Below, one piece after another: positions 8,446-17,169 of a stretch of DNA of 64,000 bases. Position 1 is the stretch's first letter, and every line of letters begins with the position of its first letter. This DNA is from an uncultured Candidatus Saccharibacteria bacterium (GTDB lineage Bacteria > Patescibacteriota > Saccharimonadia > Saccharimonadales > UBA4665). The DNA is taken from assembly GCA_937892705.1 (NCBI GenBank), contig CALBGR010000017.1:1-64000 (forward strand), in the 5' to 3' direction. Made by a program: the position numbers and the translations under genes. Below the pieces are notes generated by a model. The model made no database searches. It saw nothing but the letters and a program-made list of their open reading frames with translations, and had not been told where the DNA came from.

Positions 8446-10752
8446 TTACACTTTACCTCGAAACTCCACTGTATTCGTACGCTGCAGCTTATTCCAGGCT
8501 ATAGTAGCACCACGCAGTATTACTACGAAGCTTCTAAAGAGTAGGAAAGTTTTTATAGGTCCATACACAAATCGAGTCAACGGAAACGCGTACAGCAAAG
8601 CCTTACGTTCCTTGGCAAGTGCCACTGCTATACAAGCCACGATAAATTGGATGCTAAGCGTTATACACACAAACATCACCAGAATATGGTAATTGCCGCT
8701 TGCGATATTATGTGCAGCTAAAATGAGAAGAAATGGGATAAATATTATAGACAACACAATAGTCAGCAGCGTATAAGGCATCACAAACAATCCCAACCAC
8801 CCGTATTGAGAACGCAGCAAAATATCGCGATGCTTCCAAAGCGCCTGAATATTGCCAAATAGCCAACGAAAACGTTGCTTTGCTAATGCTTTAATGTGCT
8901 GCGGTGCTTCAGTATATGCATACGCACTACTATCCTGCAAAACTTTGTAACCTGCCTTGTGTATAGCCAGTGTAAGATCGCAATCTTCGGCAAAGGTCAT
9001 ACTTGAATACCCTTTTACATCCAGTACGGCTCTCTTTCTCCATGCACCACATGCTCCAGGCACAATCATGATGGAGTTTACATAGGCCTGCGCATTCCGA
9101 TCAAGAAATGCACTAATGGTATATTCAAGTGCTTGCCACCGCGTAAGCATATTTTTAATATTTCCAACTTTCACTATACCTGCCACTGCACCAACTGTCG
9201 GATCTTTGAAATGGCGAACAAGCCTGCCAATGGTAACTGGCGGAAATACTGTATCTGCATCTATACAAATAACTATTTCGCCACTTGCATGCTGTAGTCC
9301 TTCGTTAATAGCACTTGATTTACCGCCATTGCGCTTGGTAAGACAAATTACACGTTTACTGCGTCTTTCTAGTAACTTACCAACTTTATACGTGTTATCT
9401 TGTGACCCATCATCAATAATTATTACTTCTAAGTTCTTATAATAGGATTGTAAAACCGAGCGAACTGTTTTCTTCAGTACATTCTCTTCGTTATATGCCG
9501 GCACAATTACTGAAACAAATGGTCGATATTTTTTCACGCGCTGTCTGCACGTTACTCGTCGATTCTGCAACACAGAAAGAACAACATTTACACCTACGCT
9601 GAACGACACAAGAAAAGCCGTGAGCGCAAATAAAATCTTTACCATTACATGCGGCCACACCAATAAGGCACTAAAAAACACATACGATGCCTTATCTCCT
9701 ACTGAGGATTGCACTTTTTGAGTCTCCAGCCCACTCGACCGATACAATTGATCAAGATTTACAAAGGTGTACCCGTGCTCTTTTGCTGTCGCAATAACTC
9801 TTTGCAGATATTTTATAGTACCGTGTCGATCTCCACCTGCATCATGCAAAAGCACGACCACATCACCCCCATCAAACTGCGGCAGAGGCGGCAATTTACC
9901 GTTTTTTATGTTCCAGTCTTGCGGATCAAACTGATATGACACCATTACATAACCTTGCCTTTGACCTTCTAAAATAGACTTTATGTTACCCCGCAGCTCC
10001 TGATTCGTACTCCCAATATATGGTGGTCGGTAAAATGGCGTATCGTGTCCAGTGACGGTACGTACTACCCGATTCGTTTGGTTAATTTCCTGAAATGATC
10101 GAAATTCGTTTATGAACTCAAAATGCGGATGGCTAAAACTATGATTACCAATACTGTGTCCTTCTCGCACCATACGCTTTGCTATATCAGAATGCTTGAC
10201 TACATTTGCCCCAGTGACAAAAAAAGTTGACTGTGCCCCTTCTTTGTGCAAAATATCAAGTATTTTGGGTGAATATACCGCATCCGGCCCATCATCAAAC
10301 GTCAAAGCAATACGCCTTGTATTTGTAGTCCCGTAGCGTTCGACAACATAGGGATATTTATAAACGATATTTTTTTCACTCTCCGTCAATGTCCGTAATG
10401 TTTTTCCAGTAAATGGATCGTCTAATTGCATTTCGGTACCACGATTGTCTATACGGACAACTCGCACTAGAGGACCTTTGCCGAGTATAGGAATATTTCG
10501 TCCGCTTGTTTCATGAATAATATGCTGCAGCAGATTGTCGGCATACCTATGCGTAATCGTTCCAAAGTCTGCTGCTCTGCCACCCATAGAAGAGCGTGCC
10601 GTAGTTGCTGTTTCACCTCGCAATACTAACGGCAAAAAGTAAAACACTCCCGCAAAAAATGCGAGAGTGATAATCAAAACAAAAACTTTCGTTTTTATCC
10701 AACGTCTGCCGGTCGGATCGAAGAATACAGGTAGCTCAGAACGGTGCGCCAT
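8446..10752 (-). CDS. Polysaccharide deacetylase / family 2 glycosyltransferase fusion
   Basis: The 768-residue protein joins two enzymes. After an N-terminal helix (about 23-44) comes an extracellular NodB (CE4) domain with LTFDDGP, NHSFSHPH, FYRPPY and LLHDAG. A further membrane helix (about 360-385) leads to a cytoplasmic GT2 domain with VSVIVPAYNEE, the DDGSQDNT motif, ICIDADT, the TFAEDCDL acceptor motif and QRFRWLFGN, the Q/RxxRW hallmark of processive synthases. Several C-terminal helices follow. The layout resembles the PgaB/PgaC or NodB/NodC pair fused into one chain: polymer of N-acetylhexosamine made inside, extruded and partly deacetylated outside. The start is fixed by AAAGGAGG before the ATG. 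Confidence 0.92.
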   Translation of the reverse strand: MAHRSELPVFFDPTGRRWIKTKVFVLIITLAFFAGVFYFLPLVLRGETATTARSSMGGRAADFGTITHRYADNLLQHIIHETSGRNIPILGKGPLVRVVRIDNRGTEMQLDDPFTGKTLRTLTESEKNIVYKYPYVVERYGTTNTRRIALTFDDGPDAVYSPKILDILHKEGAQSTFFVTGANVVKHSDIAKRMVREGHSIGNHSFSHPHFEFINEFRSFQEINQTNRVVRTVTGHDTPFYRPPYIGSTNQELRGNIKSILEGQRQGYVMVSYQFDPQDWNIKNGKLPPLPQFDGGDVVVLLHDAGGDRHGTIKYLQRVIATAKEHGYTFVNLDQLYRSSGLETQKVQSSVGDKASYVFFSALLVWPHVMVKILFALTAFLVSFSVGVNVVLSVLQNRRVTCRQRVKKYRPFVSVIVPAYNEENVLKKTVRSVLQSYYKNLEVIIIDDGSQDNTYKVGKLLERRSKRVICLTKRNGGKSSAINEGLQHASGEIVICIDADTVFPPVTIGRLVRHFKDPTVGAVAGIVKVGNIKNMLTRWQALEYTISAFLDRNAQAYVNSIMIVPGACGAWRKRAVLDVKGYSSMTFAEDCDLTLAIHKAGYKVLQDSSAYAYTEAPQHIKALAKQRFRWLFGNIQALWKHRDILLRSQYGWLGLFVMPYTLLTIVLSIIFIPFLLILAAHNIASGNYHILVMFVCITLSIQFIVACIAVALAKERKALLYAFPLTRFVYGPIKTFLLFRSFVVILRGATIAWNKLQRTNTVEFRGKV

Positions 10753-10856
10753 AGACCTCCTTTATACGTTTCCATTCCTTACGATACCCCATACAAAATT
10801 CAAAATTTGTATTATTTACTACAAAAATGCATGAAAATGAACAATATACTGCACCT

Positions 10857-11609
10857 ATGGAGAAATTACGTCAAGCTGCATCGGTATCACCTCGTCAAAA
10901 ACTTTACACGCTACTTGCGGCAGGCGTCATAGGTGCTAGTGTTTTTGCCTATAACGCACTCGAGTCTCAACCCTCGGAAACACATCCACCCGCTCATTCT
11001 ACTAGCGAACAAGCTGAAAAATATTACATACACAAAAATATTACCGCCACAGTGTTTTGGGTTGGCGAAGAAGCCAGTGCTCAAAACGACAATATAAACA
11101 ATCTCGGCTCGTACTGGATAAGCAATTGGGTTGCAGCATATGGAGGAGTCGATGATCCTCATGATAGATGCGGTTATCGACCGTGTGACTTTGTTCCAAA
11201 AGAAAACGCTTTTTACTTCGCACTGCCGTTTGGCGAATTTGATGAAGACGGTAACCTAAAACACGAGGATCGACTGAATCGCATTCCGTGGTATACGGGA
11301 GCTTTGGCCACAAACCACTCTATATTAAAAAACCGGTGGGTGAGAATTACCCATAAAAACAGAACCGCGTATGCGCAATGGGAAGACGTGGGTCCATTTG
11401 AACTTGATGACGCAGAATACGTATTTGGACACGCAAAGCCAAAGGACGCTCGTGCGGGCATTGATCTATCCCCTGCTACCGCAGACTATCTGCACATTGA
11501 CGGCAAAGGTAAAGTAAGCTGGTCATTTATCAACGCAGACGAGGTGCCTGAAGGACCCTGGAAAAAAACAGTTACAACCTCTGGCATTGATCATACTCCC
11601 ACTCCGTAA
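10857..11609 (+). CDS. RlpA-like double-psi beta-barrel protein, membrane anchored
   Basis: From the ATG at 10857 the protein has 250 residues: a short start, one signal-anchor helix (about 16-32), a polar spacer and a C-terminal region whose AYAQWEDVGPFELDD...GIDLSPATADYL resembles the double-psi beta-barrel of RlpA-type proteins (GPF...IDLSxxAA). Such domains bind or cut glycan strands lacking stem peptides. The similarity is by eye and the middle part is not recognised. TATACT at 10845-10850 lies 6 nt before this ATG, so I prefer it to the upstream ATG at 10827. The mRNA is then leaderless. Confidence 0.65.
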   Translation: MEKLRQAASVSPRQKLYTLLAAGVIGASVFAYNALESQPSETHPPAHSTSEQAEKYYIHKNITATVFWVGEEASAQNDNINNLGSYWISNWVAAYGGVDDPHDRCGYRPCDFVPKENAFYFALPFGEFDEDGNLKHEDRLNRIPWYTGALATNHSILKNRWVRITHKNRTAYAQWEDVGPFELDDAEYVFGHAKPKDARAGIDLSPATADYLHIDGKGKVSWSFINADEVPEGPWKKTVTTSGIDHTPTP

Positions 11610-11621
11610 CCACCAAAAAAT

Positions 11622-12113
11622 CTATTCTATTTGCAATACCACTGCTACGGTACGCTGGTTAGTAGGTGAAATTACCTCTACCTGATCGTTGACCTTTTTT
11701 CCAAGCAATGCCTGTCCCAGCGGACTACTGACTGATATTTTCCCTCTACTTGGATTCGCCTCTACTGGCCCGACAAGCGTATATTGCTGTTTTTTAGAAT
11801 CATTAATCTTTAGCATCACTGTAGATCCAAGCTGTACATGATCGTTTCTGGTAGGTTTTTTGATTATACTAGCAAGTCCGATAATATGCTCCAATAAATT
11901 GATCTGTCCATCAAGTTCAGCGACTTGATTTTGATTTAAAGCAAACGCCGAATCTTCCTGTATTCCCATGTCGGTACTTTGTGAAATCATTTCACGTATT
12001 TCCTCGGTCAAACTTTTACGTCGCTGTTTTAATGCAGCTAATTCTTCTTGCAGCTCCTTAATTCCTTCGAGCGTGATTGGGTAGCGCTTTGCTTCAAGTC
12101 CACTCACATTCAT
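11622..12113 (-). CDS. greA: Transcription elongation factor GreA/GreB
   Basis: The 163-residue protein has the two-part Gre layout. The N-terminal coiled coil (YPITLEGIKELQEELAALKQRRKSLTEEIREM, with QVAELDGQINLLEHII closing it) inserts in the polymerase secondary channel. The C-terminal FKBP-like domain carries VQLGSTVMLKI and the typical GKISVSSPLGQALLGKKVNDQVEV. Gre factors rescue backtracked polymerase by stimulating transcript cleavage. The start follows AAAGGAGG with good spacing. Length is close to the usual 158. Confidence 0.93.
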   Translation of the reverse strand: MNVSGLEAKRYPITLEGIKELQEELAALKQRRKSLTEEIREMISQSTDMGIQEDSAFALNQNQVAELDGQINLLEHIIGLASIIKKPTRNDHVQLGSTVMLKINDSKKQQYTLVGPVEANPSRGKISVSSPLGQALLGKKVNDQVEVISPTNQRTVAVVLQIE

Positions 12114-12291
12114 AATTGCGCCTCCTTTTTTTATATCTGATAGTGAACCTAAGTATAGGAATAGGTATGGGATTGTACTGTAAAAATTCTGACCGCCGCT
12201 GTGTATTTTAAGTCATTTACAAAGAGATATGAGATATGCTACTGCGAGACAATTTTATGCTTGCTAAAATACCAGACATAGAAAGGCACAT

Positions 12292-12711
12292 ATGGAAGCA
12301 TACAAAGTCATCACAGTCACCAACATACCGGACATATTTGCCGGCACGAATGTACCTGGAGAGTTTAGAAGCTTAACTAGCGCACTCGGCAGTAAACAGC
12401 TTGCTGTAACCTTCATACACATACCTCCTCACTCTGATTTCGAGCAAGGCACTGGACATTATCATAAAGAAATAGAAGAAGTATATATCATCACCAAGGG
12501 TACTCTTACTATGCGTTTTGGCAATGATGTACAGAAAGTGTCAGCAGGATCTGTCGCAAGAGTAGCACCAAAAACTCCAAGATCTCATCGCAACGAGAGT
12601 GATGAGCCGGTAGATATGTGGGCAGTATCCTGCAAATTAGGCAATGAAGATGCAATAAAGATTGATAATTTTTGGCCACCTTCTGCAGGCGCCGCTCAAT
12701 CCCGCTCATAA
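12292..12711 (+). CDS. Cupin-domain protein
   Basis: A 139-residue single-domain cupin. The first cupin motif is intact (GTGHYHKEIEEVYIITKG: two His, one Glu, final Gly), so it probably binds a metal ion. The second motif (PKTPRSHRNESDEPVDMWAV) keeps one His. Reaction and ligand cannot be told. GAAAGG stands 8 nt before the ATG, with a TAAAAT box farther upstream (about 12258). Confidence 0.8.
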   Translation: MEAYKVITVTNIPDIFAGTNVPGEFRSLTSALGSKQLAVTFIHIPPHSDFEQGTGHYHKEIEEVYIITKGTLTMRFGNDVQKVSAGSVARVAPKTPRSHRNESDEPVDMWAVSCKLGNEDAIKIDNFWPPSAGAAQSRS

Positions 12712-12822
12712 TAAATACAAGTAAAGTAAAACACAACCATTTCATTGACACTTGGAAGTGCAGCATATAACAATTACAATGGAATCAATTACTATGGAAT
12801 CGTATAGCACAGGAGACTCCCA

Positions 12823-13233
12823 ATGAGCGATATCACTCTCACTCCCTATATATTTTTTCAAGGCAACTGCCGCGAGGCCTTTGAGTTTTATAAAGATTTA
12901 TTTGGCGGCGAACTAAGTATGCGGACTAACGGTGAAGCTCCTGTAGACACACCCGAAGGAACACAAGATCAAGTTATATATGCTGCACTTACCGGAGGCG
13001 ATATAGAGCTTATGGGTAGCGATTCACCAAAAGCCAGCGCAAAAGCCGCTAAAGTTACACTATCCCTTAGTGGCGAAGATGAAGAAAAATTAACCTATAT
13101 ATTCAATCGCTTGGGCGAAGGTGGTACTGTTCTTTATCCGCTCAAAAAGGAGTTTTGGGGTGATATCTTTGGAAATGTCGTTGATACCTACGGTGTAGAG
13201 TGGATGGTTAATATTAGCTCCAAGGAAAAATAA
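12823..13233 (+). CDS. PhnB-like VOC protein
   Basis: The 136-residue protein has one VOC domain of PhnB type: LTPYIFFQGNCREAFEFYKDLFGGEL at the start, GGDIELMGSD in the middle and EFWGDIFGNVVDTYGVEWMVNI at the end. Homologs are related to glyoxalases and metalloid or antibiotic resistance proteins, but PhnB-type members have no agreed activity. A Shine-Dalgarno AGGAGA precedes the ATG. It is the third VOC locus in the window and the only intact single-domain one. Confidence 0.88.
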   Translation: MSDITLTPYIFFQGNCREAFEFYKDLFGGELSMRTNGEAPVDTPEGTQDQVIYAALTGGDIELMGSDSPKASAKAAKVTLSLSGEDEEKLTYIFNRLGEGGTVLYPLKKEFWGDIFGNVVDTYGVEWMVNISSKEK

Positions 13234-13245
13234 GTACCGTTTCTT

Positions 13246-13623
13246 TTATTTTTTATCCATTGCCACTGCTTGTTTTATGTAGTAGGTAAGCGCTTCTTTA
13301 TTAAAATCATCCATACTTCTCATACGGACATTTTTTGCACGCTTCCCCGCACCTTCTAACAAACCATACTTGTCTTCAAATGAAGCGCCACGGTCAAATG
13401 CTAGCGTTATACCTTGCTTCGTAGGACTAATTACCATAATGATGCGATTAAGCCTGTACGCCGGCACACTATAATACGCTTCTGTACCTCCACGCATCTC
13501 CTCGCGCACATCAGGTGCGACTTCTTTGATTAGTTCACGAATTGCCGCCACAATTGGCCGATACTCTGGTAACACTTTACTGCTAATAAATTCTTCGATC
13601 GTTACTTTGCTCATTGTTGTCAT
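13246..13623 (-). CDS. DUF1801 family protein
   Basis: A 125-residue protein of the DUF1801 (YdhG-like) family, recognised from KVLPEYRPIVAAIRELIKEVAPDVREEMRGG, YRLNRIIMVISPTKQGITLAFDRGASF and the C-terminal VRMRSMDDFNKEALTYYIKQA. The fold is that of proteins once called iron chaperones, with unproven function. It is the last gene of a probable operon, 13 nt after the ABC permease. A second member lies at 29400-29834. Confidence 0.82.
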   Translation of the reverse strand: MTTMSKVTIEEFISSKVLPEYRPIVAAIRELIKEVAPDVREEMRGGTEAYYSVPAYRLNRIIMVISPTKQGITLAFDRGASFEDKYGLLEGAGKRAKNVRMRSMDDFNKEALTYYIKQAVAMDKK

Positions 13624-13636
13624 ATCCCTTAATTAT

Positions 13637-14446
13637 CTAACGTGAACTTTGCCGACGAAACAACCACGCAGCAAGCGGTACTGATACCGCAAGGATACCT
13701 AAACACCACAACACCGCTAACCAACCATGATTTCCAATTGGATTGCCGAGTATAAGCGCCCTTACCGCTTCGACTATTTGGCTAATTGGCTGATTTTCGG
13801 CAAAGGCCCTTAAAAACTTGCCCATACCTTCAGTCGGCACAAATGCGCTGCTGGCAAATGTCAACGGAAAGACAATAACAAATGACATCCACTGTACACC
13901 CTCAACACTTTTTGCAAGCACCCCCATGATGGCTGCCAGCCACGAAAATGCCAAGGTAAAAAGCAGCAAAATACCAGCAATCGCCAACCAATCTAATATA
14001 CTCGCGCTGCTGCGGAAGCCAATGACAAACCCAGTAACCAGCATCACGATCGTAGAAATACCGTTACGAAATACATCTGAAATCACATGACCACTTAATA
14101 CTGCAAGATTATTCATCGGCAGAGAACGAAATCGGTCAATGATACCTTTTTGCAAATCATTACACACCGCAATAGCCGTAGTCGTAGAACCAAACGCCAC
14201 CGTCTGCACGATAATACCCGCCATCAGGAAGTTAAGATAGCTCACATTCTGCGGCAAGGCCTCAGAAATCGCACCGCCAAACACCGCTGCAAATAGCACC
14301 AAAAACATAATCGGCTGAAAGAAAGTACCAAGTAACTGGTCGGTATTACGAATAATATGACGGCTACTGCGCTTAATCATAATCAACGAGTCGGTAATGG
14401 CTTGGGTAAATTTTGACTTTCGTTCAAACTCCAATTCCACCGCCAT
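13637..14446 (-). CDS. ABC-2 type permease (DrrB-like)
   Basis: The 269-residue membrane protein has six predicted helices and the ABC-2/DrrB layout, including the segment TDQLLGTFFQPIMFLVLFAAVFGGAI and the conserved FSWLAAIMGVLAKSVEGVQ...FPLTFASSAFVPTEGM followed by ENQPISQIVEAVRALI. Together with the ATPase gene 1 nt upstream it forms an exporter of the daunorubicin-resistance type, usually for drugs or lipids. The operon begins with an ArsR regulator, so export may be induced by a small molecule. Confidence 0.92.
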   Translation of the reverse strand: MAVELEFERKSKFTQAITDSLIMIKRSSRHIIRNTDQLLGTFFQPIMFLVLFAAVFGGAISEALPQNVSYLNFLMAGIIVQTVAFGSTTTAIAVCNDLQKGIIDRFRSLPMNNLAVLSGHVISDVFRNGISTIVMLVTGFVIGFRSSASILDWLAIAGILLLFTLAFSWLAAIMGVLAKSVEGVQWMSFVIVFPLTFASSAFVPTEGMGKFLRAFAENQPISQIVEAVRALILGNPIGNHGWLAVLWCLGILAVSVPLAAWLFRRQSSR

Positions 14447-14447
14447 A

Positions 14448-15404
14448 TCATTCCTCCTTTTTATTGGCCCGCGATTGCTTGCCGGTCAGCGATAAAAATA
14501 CGTCATCGAGTGTTGGCTTATGTACTGCCATAGACTCAATTGCAACTTTTTTACCAGATAATTTTTCTAAAATTTCTTTAACATCTTTGTTAGTATCATT
14601 AATCACCAGTGACACTGCATAGTCACTATCATCTGTATCGACTGCCGCCGTACCAAGCACTTGCTTGGCTGCATCGAGTGTCTTTTTGTCCCGAAATGTT
14701 AATTCAAGACGGTCTTTACCCACTCTGCTTTTGAGCTGTCTTGCAGTACCCTCAGCTATGACCTTGCCACCATCAATCACAATGATCCGATCCGCCAACT
14801 GATCAGCTTCCTCAAGATACTGTGTAGTTAAAAGAATCGTTGTGCCACGCTTCATGAGCTTACGGATAATATCCCACATTGCAATACGCGACCGCGGATC
14901 AAGCCCCGTCGTTGGTTCGTCTAAAAAGATAATTGGCGGCGCAGCAATTAAACTGACTGCCAAATCCAACCGACGACGCATACCGCCAGAATATGTTTTT
15001 GCCGGCCTGTCAGCCGCCTGCACTAAATCGAAATCTTCAAGCAACTCTTTAGCTCTCGCCTGAGCACTTGTTTTCGTAAGCCGATACAACCGACCCATCA
15101 TTTCTAAATTTTCCCGGCCAGTTAAAAGCTCATCAACAGCAGCAGACTGGCCAGTCAAACCAATTACACTGCGAACCTTGTCGGCCTCTTTACGAACATC
15201 GTAGCCTTCAATCGTTACCATTCCAGCATCATACGGTAGCAGCGTACTTAAGATACGCACAATCGTCGTTTTGCCTGCACCATTTGGACCAAGTAAAGCA
15301 AGCATCGTACCACGCTGCACTTTGAAGTCAATACCTTTTAGGACCTTGTTGCTGCCATACGACTTTTTCAGACCCTTTACGGTAATTACAGTATCCTGTG
15401 TCAT
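14448..15404 (-). CDS. ABC transporter ATP-binding protein (DrrA-like)
   Basis: A 318-residue ATPase with Walker A (GPNGAGKTT), signature (YSGGM), Walker B (IIFLDEPTTGLDPRSR) and the DrrA-type extra C-terminal domain of about 90 residues (IEGGK...VFLSLTGK family end). It powers the permease encoded 1 nt downstream, a spacing that suggests translational coupling. GGGGA precedes the ATG. A 57-nt gap separates it from the AHSA1 gene. Confidence 0.94.
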   Translation of the reverse strand: MTQDTVITVKGLKKSYGSNKVLKGIDFKVQRGTMLALLGPNGAGKTTIVRILSTLLPYDAGMVTIEGYDVRKEADKVRSVIGLTGQSAAVDELLTGRENLEMMGRLYRLTKTSAQARAKELLEDFDLVQAADRPAKTYSGGMRRRLDLAVSLIAAPPIIFLDEPTTGLDPRSRIAMWDIIRKLMKRGTTILLTTQYLEEADQLADRIIVIDGGKVIAEGTARQLKSRVGKDRLELTFRDKKTLDAAKQVLGTAAVDTDDSDYAVSLVINDTNKDVKEILEKLSGKKVAIESMAVHKPTLDDVFLSLTGKQSRANKKEE

Positions 15405-15461
15405 AAATCCCCTACATCAATGTTACTCAGAAATTACTTAAAATATCCTTAAAAATAAACT

Positions 15462-15977
15462 CTACACATCAGAGGTCACCACAAACTCTTCCAAGCGATC
15501 AAGGGTTTGTGTCAAACCTTCAACTACACCCATATCAAGCACTTGCTGGAGACCTTCTGCTGTTTCGAACACACTACGTACTACCAAACGAGTTTTTCCT
15601 GCTTCTTCAAAAAACTCCATAATAGCAGTTGAGGCAGGCATTTCCGTATTAATATTACCTTCAGCATCAGAAAAGTAATCAGTATAGGTAATGATATTTG
15701 GCTCATCAATCTCACCATACACTGCCTTGCCCCACGATTCCTGACCGTAAAACTCGCCCTGCTTTTCATCTACACACTTCATGCAGTAGTGCCACTCACC
15801 GCCTGGCCGAAAATCGAATGACTTTATAGTTGTTTCCCAGCCACGCGGCCCCCACCACTTGGCTAACTTCTCAGGATCAGCATATGCAGCCCACACTCGT
15901 TCGCGCGGCGCGTCAAATACACGCTCAACTGTAAGCTCTCGCTTTTCTAAATCTTTTGTTACTTTAGTCTCGCTCAT
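15462..15977 (-). CDS. SRPBCC (AHSA1-type) domain protein
   Basis: The 171-residue protein begins with the family start RELTVERVFDAPRERVWAAYADPEKLAKWWGPRGWET and contains the lipid-pocket strands typical of AHSA1-like SRPBCC proteins (FDFRPGGEWHY...; VLDMGVVEGLTQTLDRLEEFV). Its ligand is unknown. Its start overlaps the arsR end by 14 nt, a very common arsR-AHSA1 pairing, so the two are translated from one message. Confidence 0.9.
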   Translation of the reverse strand: MSETKVTKDLEKRELTVERVFDAPRERVWAAYADPEKLAKWWGPRGWETTIKSFDFRPGGEWHYCMKCVDEKQGEFYGQESWGKAVYGEIDEPNIITYTDYFSDAEGNINTEMPASTAIMEFFEEAGKTRLVVRSVFETAEGLQQVLDMGVVEGLTQTLDRLEEFVVTSDV

Positions 15978-16302
15978 GTTGTTCCTCCTTTAAATATGTT
16001 TCGAGCGCATCAAGCCGCGCATTCCACAATTTTTCATAATGCTGTAAATATTCGCTCGCATCCTTCAATGCGGCAGGTGATAGCGATACAATTTGCTGCT
16101 TACCCTCCTTACGCTTGTAAATTAACTTTGCTCTTTCCAGCACCTTTAAGTGTTTAGAAACTGCTGCTAATGATATATCATACGCACTTGCAATCTGACT
16201 TACTGTAAGCTCCCTTACAGAAATACGGTTCAAGATATCTCGCCGTATCGGATCAGCAAGTGAGCTAAAAACACTATCAAGGTCAACTGTACATTCAACC
16301 AT
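15964..16302 (-). CDS. ArsR-family transcriptional regulator
   Basis: A 112-residue winged-helix repressor: FSSLADPIRRDILNRI, recognition helix region ASAYDISLAAVSKHLKVLERAKLIYKRKEGKQQ. No metal-binding Cys pair of the classic ELCVCDL type is seen, so its signal is probably not arsenic. It heads an operon with AHSA1, the DrrAB-type exporter and DUF1801. A large dyad symmetry covers its start codon, arguing for autoregulation. A TATAGT box (16326-16321) stands upstream. Confidence 0.9.
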   Translation of the reverse strand: MVECTVDLDSVFSSLADPIRRDILNRISVRELTVSQIASAYDISLAAVSKHLKVLERAKLIYKRKEGKQQIVSLSPAALKDASEYLQHYEKLWNARLDALETYLKEEQHERD

Positions 16303-16319
16303 GTGGTTAAATGTTCAGT
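16286..16319 (-). promoter_or_regulatory. Probable ArsR operator overlapping the arsR start codon
   Basis: A 34-bp inverted repeat with 16-bp arms (minus strand: ACTGAACATTTAACCA and its partner TGGTTGAATGTACAGT) matches at 14 of 16 positions and is centred 2 bp from the start codon. It begins 1 nt after the TATAGT box, so a bound dimer would block both polymerase escape and initiation. Confidence 0.75.
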
Positions 16320-16358
16320 TACTATATGTCTCTGTCAAGCAAATTACTGTACAACCGC

Positions 16359-17015
16359 TTATTTACGAACAAGCACAATAGTCCAAGGCAGCGGAGAACT
16401 TACGGCAACAACTTCACGAAAATGCCGCTTCATGTATTTTAGCAATCCTCGTTTTGACCAATGGTTTAAATGTCCTGGTGTATTGCCCCAATCTTTAAGA
16501 TACGCACCACGAGCCATGTTCAGTATCCGCCAAAGCGGTTCGCGCGGCACACCTAAAATGAGATAACCGTCGTCTTTCATAACACGCTTTATTTCTAATA
16601 GCGCGTGATCCGGATAATCCAAATGCTCAAGTACCTCCAATAAAAACACTACATCAAACGTGTTGTCTTTATGCCTGAGCTCATAGACGCTCTCTTGTGT
16701 TATTTTAAGCCCCGGATTATTTGCCCGAGCGAATGGAATCTGATGCGCCACATATTCAGACGCTTGCAGCGTAATATGTTTTGGTAACATTTTGTGCAGT
16801 CGTTGGGTGGAATACCCTTCACCACAACCTAGCTCAATCGCCTTAAGCTTCTTATTTTTTGGCAAGTCAGCAATCTCTAGTAGCTTTTTCACATTTGCAA
16901 AGTAATTATTAAGCAGCCAGCCGCCAATCTTGCCACTTCCTTCCTCTGTATATTTATGACGAAAATCTTCTAGTTCTGGAGTAGCGCGTAAATCTTCTTT
17001 GCGTATTTGCTTCAT
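16359..17015 (-). CDS. Class I SAM-dependent methyltransferase
   Basis: The 218-residue protein carries motif I ELGCGEGYST, the LEVLEHLDYPDHALLEIKRVMKDDGYLILGVP block typical of Methyltransf_11/23 enzymes and a Trp-rich C-terminal part (GHLNHWSKRGLLKYM). The substrate is not evident; related proteins modify quinones, lipids or sugars. GGGAAG precedes the ATG. It is divergent from the peptide-binding-protein gene and convergent with nothing closer than the arsR operator (39 nt). Confidence 0.85.
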   Translation of the reverse strand: MKQIRKEDLRATPELEDFRHKYTEEGSGKIGGWLLNNYFANVKKLLEIADLPKNKKLKAIELGCGEGYSTQRLHKMLPKHITLQASEYVAHQIPFARANNPGLKITQESVYELRHKDNTFDVVFLLEVLEHLDYPDHALLEIKRVMKDDGYLILGVPREPLWRILNMARGAYLKDWGNTPGHLNHWSKRGLLKYMKRHFREVVAVSSPLPWTIVLVRK

Positions 17016-17169
17016 ACAATACTTCCCATGCAGATGAGCGTTCTTTACATATCTCTTAAGTTCACCATCTTACTCTATCATGCGGTATCTGTATCTGGCC
17101 AGTAAGATAAGTTGACATTTCCACCACATACGCTCAAAATAAGCATAAGTATGATAATTGGGGGAAAGT

